A DNA stretch of 64,000 nt, taken from NCBI RefSeq assembly GCF_049546785.1, contig NZ_JBMWAN010000008.1, positions 1 through 64,000 on the forward strand, in the 5' to 3' direction. Made by a program: the position numbers and the translations under genes. Positions 23,221 through 31,594 of the stretch are shown in pieces. Source of the DNA: Nitrospira_D sp035465795. GTDB taxonomy: Bacteria > Nitrospirota > Nitrospiria > Nitrospirales > Nitrospiraceae. The notes beneath the pieces are model-generated. The model had not been told where the DNA came from. It made no database searches and saw nothing but the letters and a program-made list of their open reading frames with translations. Numbering within the stretch: position 1 is the first letter of the stretch; the number at the start of each line of letters is the position of its first letter.

Positions 23221-24216
23221 TTACATGTTCGCCGCGACAGAGCCGTCAGAGACAGCCTGCGAGATCGGCGCAAAGGGGCGATTCAAACATTCCAGCGGGA
23301 ACGCCGGTTGCCGGCCGATCCGACGCAACGAATTCGTAATCCACTCGGGCTTGCCCCAATCGCTCCACAGCACGTCGCTCATTTCAATCACAGCAGTCCG
23401 CTCTGGAACACACTGAACCAGTTCGGAGAAGAAGTGATGGGCCGGCATCTCCTGATACATCTCATCGAGAACACCCGCCTCCCGGGGAGTGCCGATGACG
23501 GCACTGAACGCCTCAAAGCGCGCCATAAGATCCGGGAAACACTGCCACCCGAGCTGCCATACCAGCTCCGCCTTGGCCGCCAGCACACCCGTATTCCACA
23601 GCGCCCCTCCGGCCAGCGCCGCGTCGGCTTGCACAGCAGTCGGTTTCTCCAGGATCGCCTCGACCGCCTTAATCTGGTATTGGGTAGACCCGTCGAGCTG
23701 CTCGCCCGGCATGATCCACCCGTAATCCAACTCCAGGCGATCCGGGGGAACCCCAAGAAGCACCAGCCGGTCAGGCAACCACTCAGCGGTCCACACCGCC
23801 CGCCGGACCGAACCGAGGAACCGGTATTCGGGGTACACAAAATGATCCGAGGGATAGAGCACCACGGTCGCCCGGGGATCCCTGGCTCTGATATATGTGA
23901 GCGGCAGAAAGATGCTGGCCGCCGTCTCACAATGCCTCGGTTCGACCAGAACCGTCCCTCCTGTGCGTCCATCAAGCTGGGACCAGGCTTCCCGGCGATG
24001 CTCACGGGCAATGACCGTCACGATACGCTCCGGCTGACAAAGCCCGGCGGCCCGGTCCAGGGTATGTTGAAACAGCGACCGCCCCCCGACAAAGGCACAA
24101 TACTGTTTCGGCTTGGGATGTCCCAGCCAGCGCTGGATGAATGCTCTGATTCGACCGCCGTCGTCGGCGACCGAGACGATCGACCAGGTCTGATTCGGCA
24201 TCCGAGACCCCTCCAT
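23221..24216 (-). CDS. Sugar-1-phosphate nucleotidyltransferase (mannose-1-phosphate guanylyltransferase-like)
   Basis: 331 residues. After a divergent nucleotide loop (TWSIVSVADDGGRIRAFIQR in place of the usual LAGGxGTRL), the protein has PKQYCAFVGGRSLFQHTLDR, ILVEPR-like VLVEPRHCETAASI, LYPSDHFVYPEYRF and GGALWNTGVLA, as in guanylyltransferases that make GDP-mannose. The changed loop at 10-18 raises doubt about normal catalysis. The start ATG 24216 overlaps the CCFC-A stop by one base (TGATG). A truncated copy of the first codons is present at 25655 (see findings). Confidence 0.75.
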   Translation of the reverse strand: MEGSRMPNQTWSIVSVADDGGRIRAFIQRWLGHPKPKQYCAFVGGRSLFQHTLDRAAGLCQPERIVTVIAREHRREAWSQLDGRTGGTVLVEPRHCETAASIFLPLTYIRARDPRATVVLYPSDHFVYPEYRFLGSVRRAVWTAEWLPDRLVLLGVPPDRLELDYGWIMPGEQLDGSTQYQIKAVEAILEKPTAVQADAALAGGALWNTGVLAAKAELVWQLGWQCFPDLMARFEAFSAVIGTPREAGVLDEMYQEMPAHHFFSELVQCVPERTAVIEMSDVLWSDWGKPEWITNSLRRIGRQPAFPLECLNRPFAPISQAVSDGSVAANM

Positions 24217-24452
24217 CACGCTCCTCCCTTCGCCTCATTCCAATCGCGTGCCCCGGCCGGTGACGACAAAAAGTCTCTGTAATAGGCGAGACAGACCGGG
24301 CAATAGGTGTGAGAGAACATCACGTCCTCCCGCCTGAGCATGTACGCAGCCAGATAGGATTTGAAATCCTGCCAGAGCCCCTCCCCCCGTTCAGTCCCTG
24401 TGTCGTCTCGAACCCGATCGCAAAAGCAACAGATCGGCACCACCTGTCTCAT
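24216..24452 (-). CDS. Small CCFC-motif zinc-binding protein, copy A
   Basis: 78 residues from ATG 24452 (GGAGG 5 nt upstream). It has VPICCFCDRVRDD and HTYCPVCLAYY. This double CxxC layout, with a WQDFKSYL stretch between, is the short module often found at the end of response regulators and PAS proteins (ICxxCKKIRDD ... FSHGICPxC). Here it stands alone. It is closely related to copy B at 25662-25904. It probably binds zinc; the role is unknown. It is translationally coupled to the nucleotidyltransferase gene. Confidence 0.75.
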   Translation of the reverse strand: MRQVVPICCFCDRVRDDTGTERGEGLWQDFKSYLAAYMLRREDVMFSHTYCPVCLAYYRDFLSSPAGARDWNEAKGGA

Positions 24453-24516
24453 GGTTTCCTCCTTCCTCTTCCGTCCAGCCCGCCATCGGACCCAGAGGGG
24501 AATCGTGAAGAACCAC

Positions 24517-24642
24517 TCAGTCTGAGGCACGACCTCGCCCGCAGTGACCTGCCAGACGATTGATCATCTCTTGGATCTGAGCGGTTCCAAAAGCCGAACG
24601 ATCATGAATACTCACCCGATCGGTATGCCGTGCGCACAGCAT
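24517..24642 (-). pseudogene. Decayed copy of the small wHTH-like protein at 26290
   Basis: A 41-codon frame from ATG 24642 reads SIHDRSAFGTAQIQEMINRL near its middle, which lines up with AIIHDLTAHGTCQVEDILRRL of the protein at 26290-26529 (IHD, GT, Q and RL conserved). After that it loses similarity and stops early. It lies just upstream of CCFC-A, the position that the intact copy holds relative to CCFC-B. I read it as the remnant of a duplicated cassette; the match is short. Confidence 0.4.
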
Positions 24643-24676
24643 GGAGCACCCTACCTTTTCATGACCAGACCTTCGC

Positions 24677-25468
24677 TTACTTCCGAAGGAAAGACTGGTC
24701 AAAATTGCTCAGTCGTGAAGAATTGACGCGGCGGCGCGGCTGAACGCTGCCTGGCGCAACTCCATGGCACCGAGGCTGTAGAAACGGATGGGAGGCCCCG
24801 TTGTGGTGGACGACCTTGAGGAGAGAACTGCGTACATGCAAACAGGCATCCCCATCAGGCCTACCGCTGTACTCAATGAAGCCCCGTTTACGGAACTTGT
24901 TCATGAAGAAACTGACGCGGGAACGGGTGGTCCCGATCATCTCGGCAAGGGTTTCCTGGCTGATCTTCGGAATGACCGCCTCCGCCCTGCCCTCCTCCCA
25001 GAAGTGCGCCAGCAACAGGAGGGTCCGCGCCAGCCGCTTCTCACTGGGGTTGAGGAGCTGATCCACCAAGTCTTCTTGGATGCGGATCTTGTGATGCAGC
25101 AGATAACCCATAAACCACTCGGCAAACCCGGGCGCATCGCGAAGGAGCCGGATCATGGCGTCTCTGTCGAGACGCACGACACGGGAGTCTTCCACGGCCG
25201 TCGCCGTTTCGCCACGAACCGTCTGTCCGGAAAGGCAGCACTCCCCAAAACAGTCGCCCGGCTCCAGAATCGCAATGACGGCTTCCTTGCCCTGCGGCGA
25301 GACGACCGTCAACTTGCTCTTGCCCGCCCGGAGAAAGTACACGGCGTCCGCCGCATCCCCTTGCGCATAGATCGTGCGTTTCCTGGAGAAGGTCATTTCC
25401 GTTTTGCCGCTGCCGATTTGCGCAAGGAACCGGTCGATATCAAGCGGCATCGTGTGCGTGAGCGTCAT
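24677..25468 (-). CDS. Crp/Fnr-family transcriptional regulator
   Basis: 263 residues. The cyclic-nucleotide-binding-type beta roll is at about 15-130 (YAQGDAADAVYFLRAGKSKL, IAILEPGDCFGECCLSGQ). A long helix and a winged helix-turn-helix follow, SQETLAEMIGTTRSRVSFFM. Cys residues GDCFGECC are in the roll but not in an FNR-type Fe-S pattern. ATG 25468 has AGGGGG upstream. The last 45 residues, after the usual end near HVRSSLLKVV, are an unrelated Arg/Ser-rich tail, so the original stop may have been lost. It sits amid the duplicated cassette. Confidence 0.9.
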   Translation of the reverse strand: MTLTHTMPLDIDRFLAQIGSGKTEMTFSRKRTIYAQGDAADAVYFLRAGKSKLTVVSPQGKEAVIAILEPGDCFGECCLSGQTVRGETATAVEDSRVVRLDRDAMIRLLRDAPGFAEWFMGYLLHHKIRIQEDLVDQLLNPSEKRLARTLLLLAHFWEEGRAEAVIPKISQETLAEMIGTTRSRVSFFMNKFRKRGFIEYSGRPDGDACLHVRSSLLKVVHHNGASHPFLQPRCHGVAPGSVQPRRRVNSSRLSNFDQSFLRK

Positions 25469-25655
25469 GCTGGCCCCCTCTAAGACTTGAGACGTCCTCA
25501 GCGACCGGCGCTGAACCGGCTGACAATCGCTCCTCGCCCTTCCTTTCGCGTGTGCACCTCCGGCCACAATGCCTGGTTGCCGGTGTGTGTACGATGGCAT
25601 CGCCTCCGGCCAAACCGATCGCCCAGGCCTGCTTTGGCATTCGTGGCCGGTCCAT
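25440..25655 (-). pseudogene. Truncated nucleotidyltransferase start (second copy)
   Basis: From ATG 25655 (preceded by the same GTG codon as the intact gene) the frame reads MDRPRMPKQAWAIGLAGGDA. It matches MEGSRMPNQTWSIVSVADDG of the gene at 24216 and keeps a more canonical LAGG loop. After about 22 codons similarity ends and the frame becomes Arg-rich, running into the crp start at 25468. It follows CCFC-B exactly as the intact gene follows CCFC-A. I call it a broken second copy. Confidence 0.55.
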
Positions 25656-25661
25656 CACAGA

Positions 25662-25904
25662 TCAGACCGCTCCTTCCCTCTCACTCCTATCCGTCTCGAT
25701 TGCGCCCTCCGATAACCCCAATAAAGTCCTATAGCTCACGAGACATGTTGGACAATAGGTGTGAGAGAACATCACCTCATCCGGCCTCAGCCTGTGATTG
25801 ACCATATAACTCGTGAACTCCTGCCAGGGGTCCTCGCCCTCTTCGCTCTCCACGTCGGCTCGAACCCGCTCGCAGAAACAACAAATCGCCACGATTCGTC
25901 GCAT
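25662..25904 (-). CDS. Small CCFC-motif zinc-binding protein, copy B
   Basis: 80 residues from ATG 25904 (GGAGG 5 nt upstream). It shows VAICCFCERVRAD and HTYCPTCLVSY, with EDPWQEFTSYM between, nearly the same as copy A (CCFC, VR-D, W--F-SY, FSHTYCP-CL, Y). Zinc binding through two CxxC pairs is likely. The gene is followed by a truncated nucleotidyltransferase rather than an intact one. The duplication with copy A is direct and about 1.45 kb apart. Confidence 0.75.
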   Translation of the reverse strand: MRRIVAICCFCERVRADVESEEGEDPWQEFTSYMVNHRLRPDEVMFSHTYCPTCLVSYRTLLGLSEGAIETDRSEREGAV

Positions 25905-25972
25905 GGTGTCCTCCATAGGTCCTTTCCGACCAGCCATGGGGACATCCTCCAGACGACCGCGATGTGTTCCTG

Positions 25973-26293
25973 TCAGAGGGCGAGCGCCACCCGAGGCCGC
26001 CCTTCGCGAGTCTTTCGATGAGCCATTGCCGCCCGGCTTGAGCGTCGGCGATTGATGACAATCACCGGATCGATGATGTTCCCGCAGGCAATACATTGCA
26101 GGGCATCACAACCATCCTGTCCCCGACTCCCTCCCCAATCCCTCAACTGAATCCGGTACAACAAGCCCCGGCACCGATCACAATGAACGGCCGCAGTCCA
26201 GTCGGTGCGACCGCCCTCTCGATGCCCCGACTCCCTCTGTTGACGCCTGCGCGGCTTCTTCCGATTCCCGCACTGTTGCCCTCGAGCCCTCAT
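25973..26293 (-). CDS. Basic zinc-ribbon protein
   Basis: 106 residues from ATG 26293, which overlaps the upstream stop by 4 bp (ATGA). A basic N terminus (RKKPRRRQQRESGHREGG) precedes a zinc ribbon: CDRCRGLLYRIQL, then CDALQCIACGNIIDPV. The tail is again basic. The composition fits nucleic-acid binding. It is in the small-protein operon 26529 to 25662. I do not recognise a named family. Confidence 0.65.
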   Translation of the reverse strand: MRARGQQCGNRKKPRRRQQRESGHREGGRTDWTAAVHCDRCRGLLYRIQLRDWGGSRGQDGCDALQCIACGNIIDPVIVINRRRSSRAAMAHRKTREGRPRVALAL

Positions 26294-26529
26294 CGACTCA
26301 CCCCCGCATCCTGCATCCGATTCCACCCTGAGGTAACGGCAATGTCATAGCCGAATCGGGCCGAGCGCTGAAGAGCCAGCCTCCCGTCCCGGCTCATCCG
26401 ATCGATGGCCGAGAAAACCTGATTCCAGGTGAATCCAGTCAGCCGCCGAAGGATATCTTCGACCTGACAGGTCCCGTGAGCCGTGAGATCGTGAATAATC
26501 GCCTGATCGATATCCTGCGCACGCATCAT
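26290..26529 (-). CDS. Small winged-helix-like protein
   Basis: 79 residues; ATG 26529 (or 26526) with GGAGGG 6 nt upstream. The sequence DQAIIHDLTAHGTCQVEDIL, then LTGFTWNQVFSAIDRMSRDG and LQRSARFGYDIAVT, fits a winged helix with a recognition helix near residue 35 and a beta wing near 60. It probably binds DNA, perhaps as a local regulator. It heads the small-protein operon. A decayed copy is at 24517-24642. Confidence 0.6.
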   Translation of the reverse strand: MMRAQDIDQAIIHDLTAHGTCQVEDILRRLTGFTWNQVFSAIDRMSRDGRLALQRSARFGYDIAVTSGWNRMQDAGVSR

Positions 26530-26730
26530 GGATCCCTCCTTGTCACGTCCCGATACTCCCCCGCTTTTTGTGAGCCGGTTCGGCTCCCGCAGGTTCACGC
26601 GTCTTATACTGCCTCGGCGTGTGGGACACCATCAGGGGCAGTTCGATATTTATGTCGTGGTTTAAACGACAGGTAATTGGATGTATTTATGCGTGGGAAC
26701 GATCGCGAGAAAGAGAGGGAAAGAGCCTGA

Positions 26731-27363
26731 TCAGCCAACCAGGCCGCGTTCAAGCGCGTAGCGGGTGAGTTCCGCGTTGTTTTTGAGCTGCATCTTCTCA
26801 AGAATGCGCGCCCGATAGGTGCTGATGGTCGTCACGCCGAGGTGCATCGTTTCTGCGATCGCGGAGACCGTTTGGCCGGATGCGATCAGACACATCACCT
26901 CATATTCACGGTCTGAGAGGCGCTCATGAGGAACGCCCTCGGTGCTGGCCTTGACCGTCAACGCCAGTTTTTCCGCCAGGGAAGCACTGACATACTGGCC
27001 TCCACTCAGCAACTTCTTGATCGCCTCCACCAGCTCCTCCGGGGCACTGGCCTTAGTCAGGTATCCATCCGCGCCGGCCTTGAACATGCGGACGGCATAC
27101 TGATCTTCCGGGTGCATGCTGAGCACAAGAACCGGCAGGTTCGGGCATTCGGCCTTCAGCTGCTTCAGCGACTCCGTCCCGGTGGTCCCGGGCATGGTGA
27201 TATCCAGAATCACCACATCCCATTTCTGCAACCGCACCAGCTCCAGGAGTTCATGCGCGTTGCCGCACTCGCCGACCGTGACTGGGCCCAGGCCGTCGGC
27301 CAGCAAATCCTTGACGCCCCGCCGAAACAGTGGGAAGTCGTCGGCGATCAGAATATGCAACAT
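26731..27363 (-). CDS. NarL/FixJ-family response regulator
   Basis: 210 residues. The receiver domain has IADDFPLFRRG, phospho-acceptor Asp in VVILDITMPG (about residue 55) and Lys in GYLTKAS. A LuxR-type helix-turn-helix follows (LSDREYEVMCLIASGQTVSAI, then HLGVTTISTYRARILEKM). The gene lies 25 bp after the large HisKA_3-type kinase, which is the class that normally pairs with NarL-type regulators. It probably is the output of that kinase. The sequence does not show its targets. Confidence 0.93.
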   Translation of the reverse strand: MLHILIADDFPLFRRGVKDLLADGLGPVTVGECGNAHELLELVRLQKWDVVILDITMPGTTGTESLKQLKAECPNLPVLVLSMHPEDQYAVRMFKAGADGYLTKASAPEELVEAIKKLLSGGQYVSASLAEKLALTVKASTEGVPHERLSDREYEVMCLIASGQTVSAIAETMHLGVTTISTYRARILEKMQLKNNAELTRYALERGLVG

Positions 27364-27388
27364 GTGCCCCCCTCGGTGTGCCCACCGT

Positions 27389-30300
27389 TTATTCGGCAGG
27401 CAGTCGCAATGTCACCGTCGTCCCCTGCCCCGGCAGGCCGACAATCTGGATTGCCCCCCCGGCGGCGCCGGCCCGCTCGCGCATCCCTAAGAGCCCCAAC
27501 GACGTCGCGGCAGTGGTTTTCTCCGGCACGATCCCCCGACCGTCATCGTGAACTTCCAGCAGCAACTCTCCATCGAGCTTCTCCAGATGCACCCGAATCT
27601 CCCTGGCCCCGGCGTGCCGCAAGACATTGGTGAGCGCCTCCTGGCAGATGCGAAAGGCAGCCGTGGACCGGGCAGAATCCAACGGAATATCCTCTGCCGT
27701 GGAATCAAAGAGGCAGGGAATTCCACTCCGTCGTTCGAAATCCCGGCACTGCCATTCGATGGCCGCCACCAATCCCAGATCGTCCAGCACCCCGGGTCTC
27801 AATTCCGCGACCAGATCCTGCACGGCCGCGATCGTCGTGTCCACATGCTCGCTCATCGACTGCATCATCTCCTTCAACCTGGCAGGAGAGTCCTCGCTCA
27901 TGCGGGCCGGCAGCCGTGCAATGTCCATTTTCAGGCAGGTCAGCCGCACGCCCAATTCATCGTGCAACTCACGGGCGATCCTCCTCCGCTCCTCCTCCCG
28001 CACCACTTCCAGTCGCTGCGAGAGCGTACGCACCTGGCCCAACGTCCGTTGCAGTTCCTTCTCAGCCCGCTTCCGCTCCGTGATATCGAACGCGAAACCG
28101 GACATGCGTATCGCCGCCCCTTTGTCATCACAGATCGTCCGGCCGATCGCCACGATCCATCGCAGCCCACGCTCCGGGTGGATGATGCGAAAATCATGGT
28201 TGAGGTCTAAACATTTCTTCACTGCCTCGCGAGTCGTGAGGTCCGCTTGCGCCCGATCCTCCTCATACACTGAAGCGAGCCAATTTTCGTATGACGGAAT
28301 GGTCGCGGGGGATACACCGTACAGACGATAGTGTTGTTCCGACCAGGTGACTTTATTCGAACGGATATCCCAGTCCCACAGACCGGCCTCAGCACCGGTT
28401 TGCGCCATCTCCAGATATTCCAGGTTTCTTCGCAGCTCTTCCTCCGCCCGCTTCCGCTCGCTCACGTCGCGCACAAACGCGCAGTGAAACTCGTGCTCCC
28501 CGTAGGCGAGAAAGCTGATTTGTATCTCGACGGGAATCAGCCGGCCATCCTTGGCCCGATGGAACGTATCGAGGCCGAGGGTCTTGCGGGTTCGGGTCTC
28601 GGACCAAAACTCCGGCCACCTGTCGGGGGGGAAGTCGGGATTCAAGTCATGCACGGTCATCGTGCGGAGTTCGTCAGGCGGATACCCGAGCATCGCGCTG
28701 GCGGTGGCGTTCGCATAGACAATGTTGGCCTGGGGATCGATCCAGTAAATAGCGTCCACCGCATGGTCCATTGCGAACTGCGTGCGCCGCAACACCTCCT
28801 CCGCCCGCCTCCGCTCAGTGATATCGCGTATAATCGCGAAGGGGCCGATCATCTTGCCCTGCGCGTCCCTGAGGAGAGAGGCGGTGACGGAGACCGGGAC
28901 GAGGCTCCCGTCCTTTCTCACCCGCTCCGTCTCGTAGGCCTGAACCTCCCCGCCTCTGGAAACGTGTTCCACAATCGCGGCCACTTCCCCGCTCAACCGG
29001 GGCGGCACGATGACATTCAGCGGCCGGCCCAGGATCTCCTCGCTGGTATACCCGAACAGTTTCTCCGCGGCCCGGTTCCAAAAACTGAACCGGCCGTCGA
29101 TGAGAGCCATGATGGCGTCGTTTGAGGACTCGATCATCGCCGCCAGACGCTCCCGCTCCGCCTCGACCAGCTTTCGCCCGGTGATGTCCTCGACGGCGCC
29201 CTCGTAATAGAGAACTTCCCCTTGCCCGTCTCTCACCGCCCGCATAGACTCCGAGACCCAAATCGTCTTCCCGTCTTTTCGGCGAACCTCATATTCAAAA
29301 CCTTGAACCACGCCCCGCAAGTCCACCAGGCGGAGGAGTCCTCGGCGGCACTCCGGATCGACATAGATCTGCTGTATGATGTCCGTCACACTCGATACCA
29401 GCTCCTCGGGCGATGCGTATCCGCACATGCGCGCCAGCGCGGGATTGGCGCTCAAGAACTGGCCGCCCGGGGTGGACTGGAAAATGCCCTCTACGGCGTT
29501 GTCGAAGATGTCCCGGTATTTCTCTTCGGCCTGCCGCAGGGCCTCCTCCATTGCCTTACGCTGGGTGATGTCGGTGGTGATGCCGCACAGGGCATAACTG
29601 TTCCCGTCACCGTCGAAGAGGGGAAATTTGGAGACGAGGCTCGTATGGAGGCCGTCATCGTGCAGGGCGACCTCTTCAAACTCAAGCGGGACTCCCGCCC
29701 GAAACACCTTGAGGTCGTTGGCGCGAAACACCTCCGCCTGTTCTGCCGGGAACAACTCCTTGTCCGTTTTGCCGGCGATGGCCTCACGGCTGATATGAAA
29801 GGCCCGTTCGAACTGGCGGTTGACGTGTAGGTAGCGGCCTTGCGCATCTTTCAAGAACACCAGGTTCGGGCTGTGATCGAGAATGGCCCGGAGTTTCCCT
29901 TCGCTGTCCCGGAGTTCCCGCTCGGCCCGTTTTCGCTCGGTAATGTCGCGGAACATCACCACCGCGCCGACGATCTCACCCCGCTCGACGATCGGCGTGC
30001 TGGTGTATTCCACCGGGAAACTGGAACCGTCCTTCCGCCAGAACACCTCATCGGCCGCATGCTGCACCGCCCCGTCACGAAACGCCCGATAGACCGGACA
30101 TTCTTCAACGGGGTACGGGCTCCCGTCCGGCTTCGTATGGTGCACGAGGGGGTGCATAAGGCGGCCGACCAGTTCTTCGCCGGTGAACCCGAGCATTCGC
30201 GCGGCGGCCGGGTTCACAAAGATCGCCTCGCCCTGCCGGTTGACACCATAAATACCGTCATGGGCGGAGGTCAGCAGAAGGCCGTAGAGATGCCGGAGCC

Positions 30301-31078
30301 GTTCGAGAGTGTCCTCCACCCGTTTCCGCTCGGTGATGTCGCGCGCGATTCCCAGGACGCCGAAGGTCTGCCCGTTCCGGACGTGCGGCACCACCACGAA
30401 TTCGCCCACGACATAACTGCCTTCGCGCGAACGGATACGCAGGACACCGGTGAGCTGATCCCCTTCCTTCATGATGTGCCGGAACATATCCAGCGCAAGG
30501 GACTGATCCTCAGGGTGAAGCAACTCCCTGAAGGGTCGCCCGATCCACTCCTTGAGTGTCCATTGCGTAATGCGATCAAACGCTGGGTTCAGCGAAGTGA
30601 TGATGCCGTCTTTGGAGAGCGTGAAAATGACATCCCGCGCCCCCTCAACCAGAGTGCGGAACCGCTCTTCCGAATCGCGCAGGGCCGCTTCCGTCCGGCT
30701 CCGTTCGACTGCGTAGCGCAGGGCACGATTCAACAGAGGGCCGGTGACCTGCCCTTTGACCAGGTAGTCCTGGGCGCCGGCCTGGATCAACTGCATGCCC
30801 AACGCTTCGTCTTCGGTGCCAGTCAGAACGACGATCGGCACGTCCTTCGCAGCCTCACGCAGCCGGGCGAGCGTATCCAGCCCCTGGCTGTCGGGGAGCG
30901 ACAGATCCAGCAGCACCGCGTCGAAACGTGTTTCAGCCAGACGCTCACGCCCGATAGAAAGACGGCCGGCCAGAGTGATCTGAAACCGGCGGGCGCTGTC
31001 TTCCTTCAGATATTCTTGCAGCAGCCGGACATCCCCGGGGTTGTCCTCAACCAGCAGAATTTGCATGGTCTCACTCAC
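27389..31078 (-). CDS. Large hybrid sensor kinase: receiver, seven PAS domains, HisKA_3 kinase
   Basis: 1229 residues, cytoplasmic. An N-terminal receiver (about 1-125, Asp in FDAVLLDLSLPD) is followed by seven PAS repeats, each preceded by the linker ITERKRxE-like motif. A NarX/UhpB-type dimerisation domain then has RELHDELGVRLTCLKMD with the phospho-acceptor His, and the ATPase domain ends with GLLGMRERAGAAGGAI. No membrane segments are visible. It starts in the 4-bp overlap with the CheY-like regulator. Many PAS domains point to several signals, such as redox state or oxygen; no cofactor-binding residue is certain. Confidence 0.93.
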   Translation of the reverse strand: MSETMQILLVEDNPGDVRLLQEYLKEDSARRFQITLAGRLSIGRERLAETRFDAVLLDLSLPDSQGLDTLARLREAAKDVPIVVLTGTEDEALGMQLIQAGAQDYLVKGQVTGPLLNRALRYAVERSRTEAALRDSEERFRTLVEGARDVIFTLSKDGIITSLNPAFDRITQWTLKEWIGRPFRELLHPEDQSLALDMFRHIMKEGDQLTGVLRIRSREGSYVVGEFVVVPHVRNGQTFGVLGIARDITERKRVEDTLERLRHLYGLLLTSAHDGIYGVNRQGEAIFVNPAAARMLGFTGEELVGRLMHPLVHHTKPDGSPYPVEECPVYRAFRDGAVQHAADEVFWRKDGSSFPVEYTSTPIVERGEIVGAVVMFRDITERKRAERELRDSEGKLRAILDHSPNLVFLKDAQGRYLHVNRQFERAFHISREAIAGKTDKELFPAEQAEVFRANDLKVFRAGVPLEFEEVALHDDGLHTSLVSKFPLFDGDGNSYALCGITTDITQRKAMEEALRQAEEKYRDIFDNAVEGIFQSTPGGQFLSANPALARMCGYASPEELVSSVTDIIQQIYVDPECRRGLLRLVDLRGVVQGFEYEVRRKDGKTIWVSESMRAVRDGQGEVLYYEGAVEDITGRKLVEAERERLAAMIESSNDAIMALIDGRFSFWNRAAEKLFGYTSEEILGRPLNVIVPPRLSGEVAAIVEHVSRGGEVQAYETERVRKDGSLVPVSVTASLLRDAQGKMIGPFAIIRDITERRRAEEVLRRTQFAMDHAVDAIYWIDPQANIVYANATASAMLGYPPDELRTMTVHDLNPDFPPDRWPEFWSETRTRKTLGLDTFHRAKDGRLIPVEIQISFLAYGEHEFHCAFVRDVSERKRAEEELRRNLEYLEMAQTGAEAGLWDWDIRSNKVTWSEQHYRLYGVSPATIPSYENWLASVYEEDRAQADLTTREAVKKCLDLNHDFRIIHPERGLRWIVAIGRTICDDKGAAIRMSGFAFDITERKRAEKELQRTLGQVRTLSQRLEVVREEERRRIARELHDELGVRLTCLKMDIARLPARMSEDSPARLKEMMQSMSEHVDTTIAAVQDLVAELRPGVLDDLGLVAAIEWQCRDFERRSGIPCLFDSTAEDIPLDSARSTAAFRICQEALTNVLRHAGAREIRVHLEKLDGELLLEVHDDGRGIVPEKTTAATSLGLLGMRERAGAAGGAIQIVGLPGQGTTVTLRLPAE

Positions 31079-31539
31079 GCGAGGTGGCCCTTGCCGTTTT
31101 TCGGCAGCACGACGATCCCGAGCCAGAAGTCTTCGATCGATTTCACCACCGTGATGAACTGCTCCAAATCCACCGGCTTGGTGATGTAGCAGTTGGCATA
31201 GAGGTTGTAGGTTTTGAGCACGTCCTGTTCGTCCTGAGAGGTGGTCAGAATGACCACCGGAATGCGTTTCAGATCATCGTCGGCTTTGATTTCAGCCAAC
31301 ACCTCGCGACCATCTTTCCGGGGAAGGTTCAGGTCGAGCAGGATGAGATCCGGGCGCGCGGCTTGCTGGTGCGGCCCCTGCCGGCGCAGGAACGACAAGG
31401 CTTCAATGCCGTCTTTGACGACCGTCAGCTGGTTGAGCACCTTGGCCTCTTTGAGCGCTTCGACGGTCAAACGGACATCCCCCGGATTATCCTCCACTAA
31501 GAGAATCTCTACGGGCCTGACTCTCTGAGACCTTTGCAT
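31075..31539 (-). CDS. CheY-like single-domain response regulator (Rcp1 type)
   Basis: 154 residues, receiver only: EILLVEDNPGDVRLTVEALK, then DLILLDLNLPRKDGREVLAE with the phospho-acceptor Asp and VILTTSQDEQDV, followed by TKPVDLEQF. The Rcp1-like form often relays phosphate from membrane kinases with cache domains. Its stop overlaps the start of the large kinase. It lies 55 bp after the sensor at 31595, so it likely links the two kinases in one phosphorelay (inference). Confidence 0.92.
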   Translation of the reverse strand: MQRSQRVRPVEILLVEDNPGDVRLTVEALKEAKVLNQLTVVKDGIEALSFLRRQGPHQQAARPDLILLDLNLPRKDGREVLAEIKADDDLKRIPVVILTTSQDEQDVLKTYNLYANCYITKPVDLEQFITVVKSIEDFWLGIVVLPKNGKGHLA

Positions 31540-31594
31540 GATGCGTTTCTCCTCCTAAAGGGCCATGCGTGAGACGTGAGTCATGGGAATCGAT

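Noticed and set aside
22894..24282. 462-codon plus-strand frame
   Set aside because: Antisense shadow of the nucleotidyltransferase and neighbouring genes; Pro/Arg-rich composition and no domain.
26640..26672. TGTCGT/ACGACA inverted repeat near 26651-26670
   Set aside because: Arm spacing (7 nt) differs from the CTGTCGC-N5 dyads and no -24/-12 element is nearby; it may be a weak terminator of the 26731 gene, but no U-run is seen.
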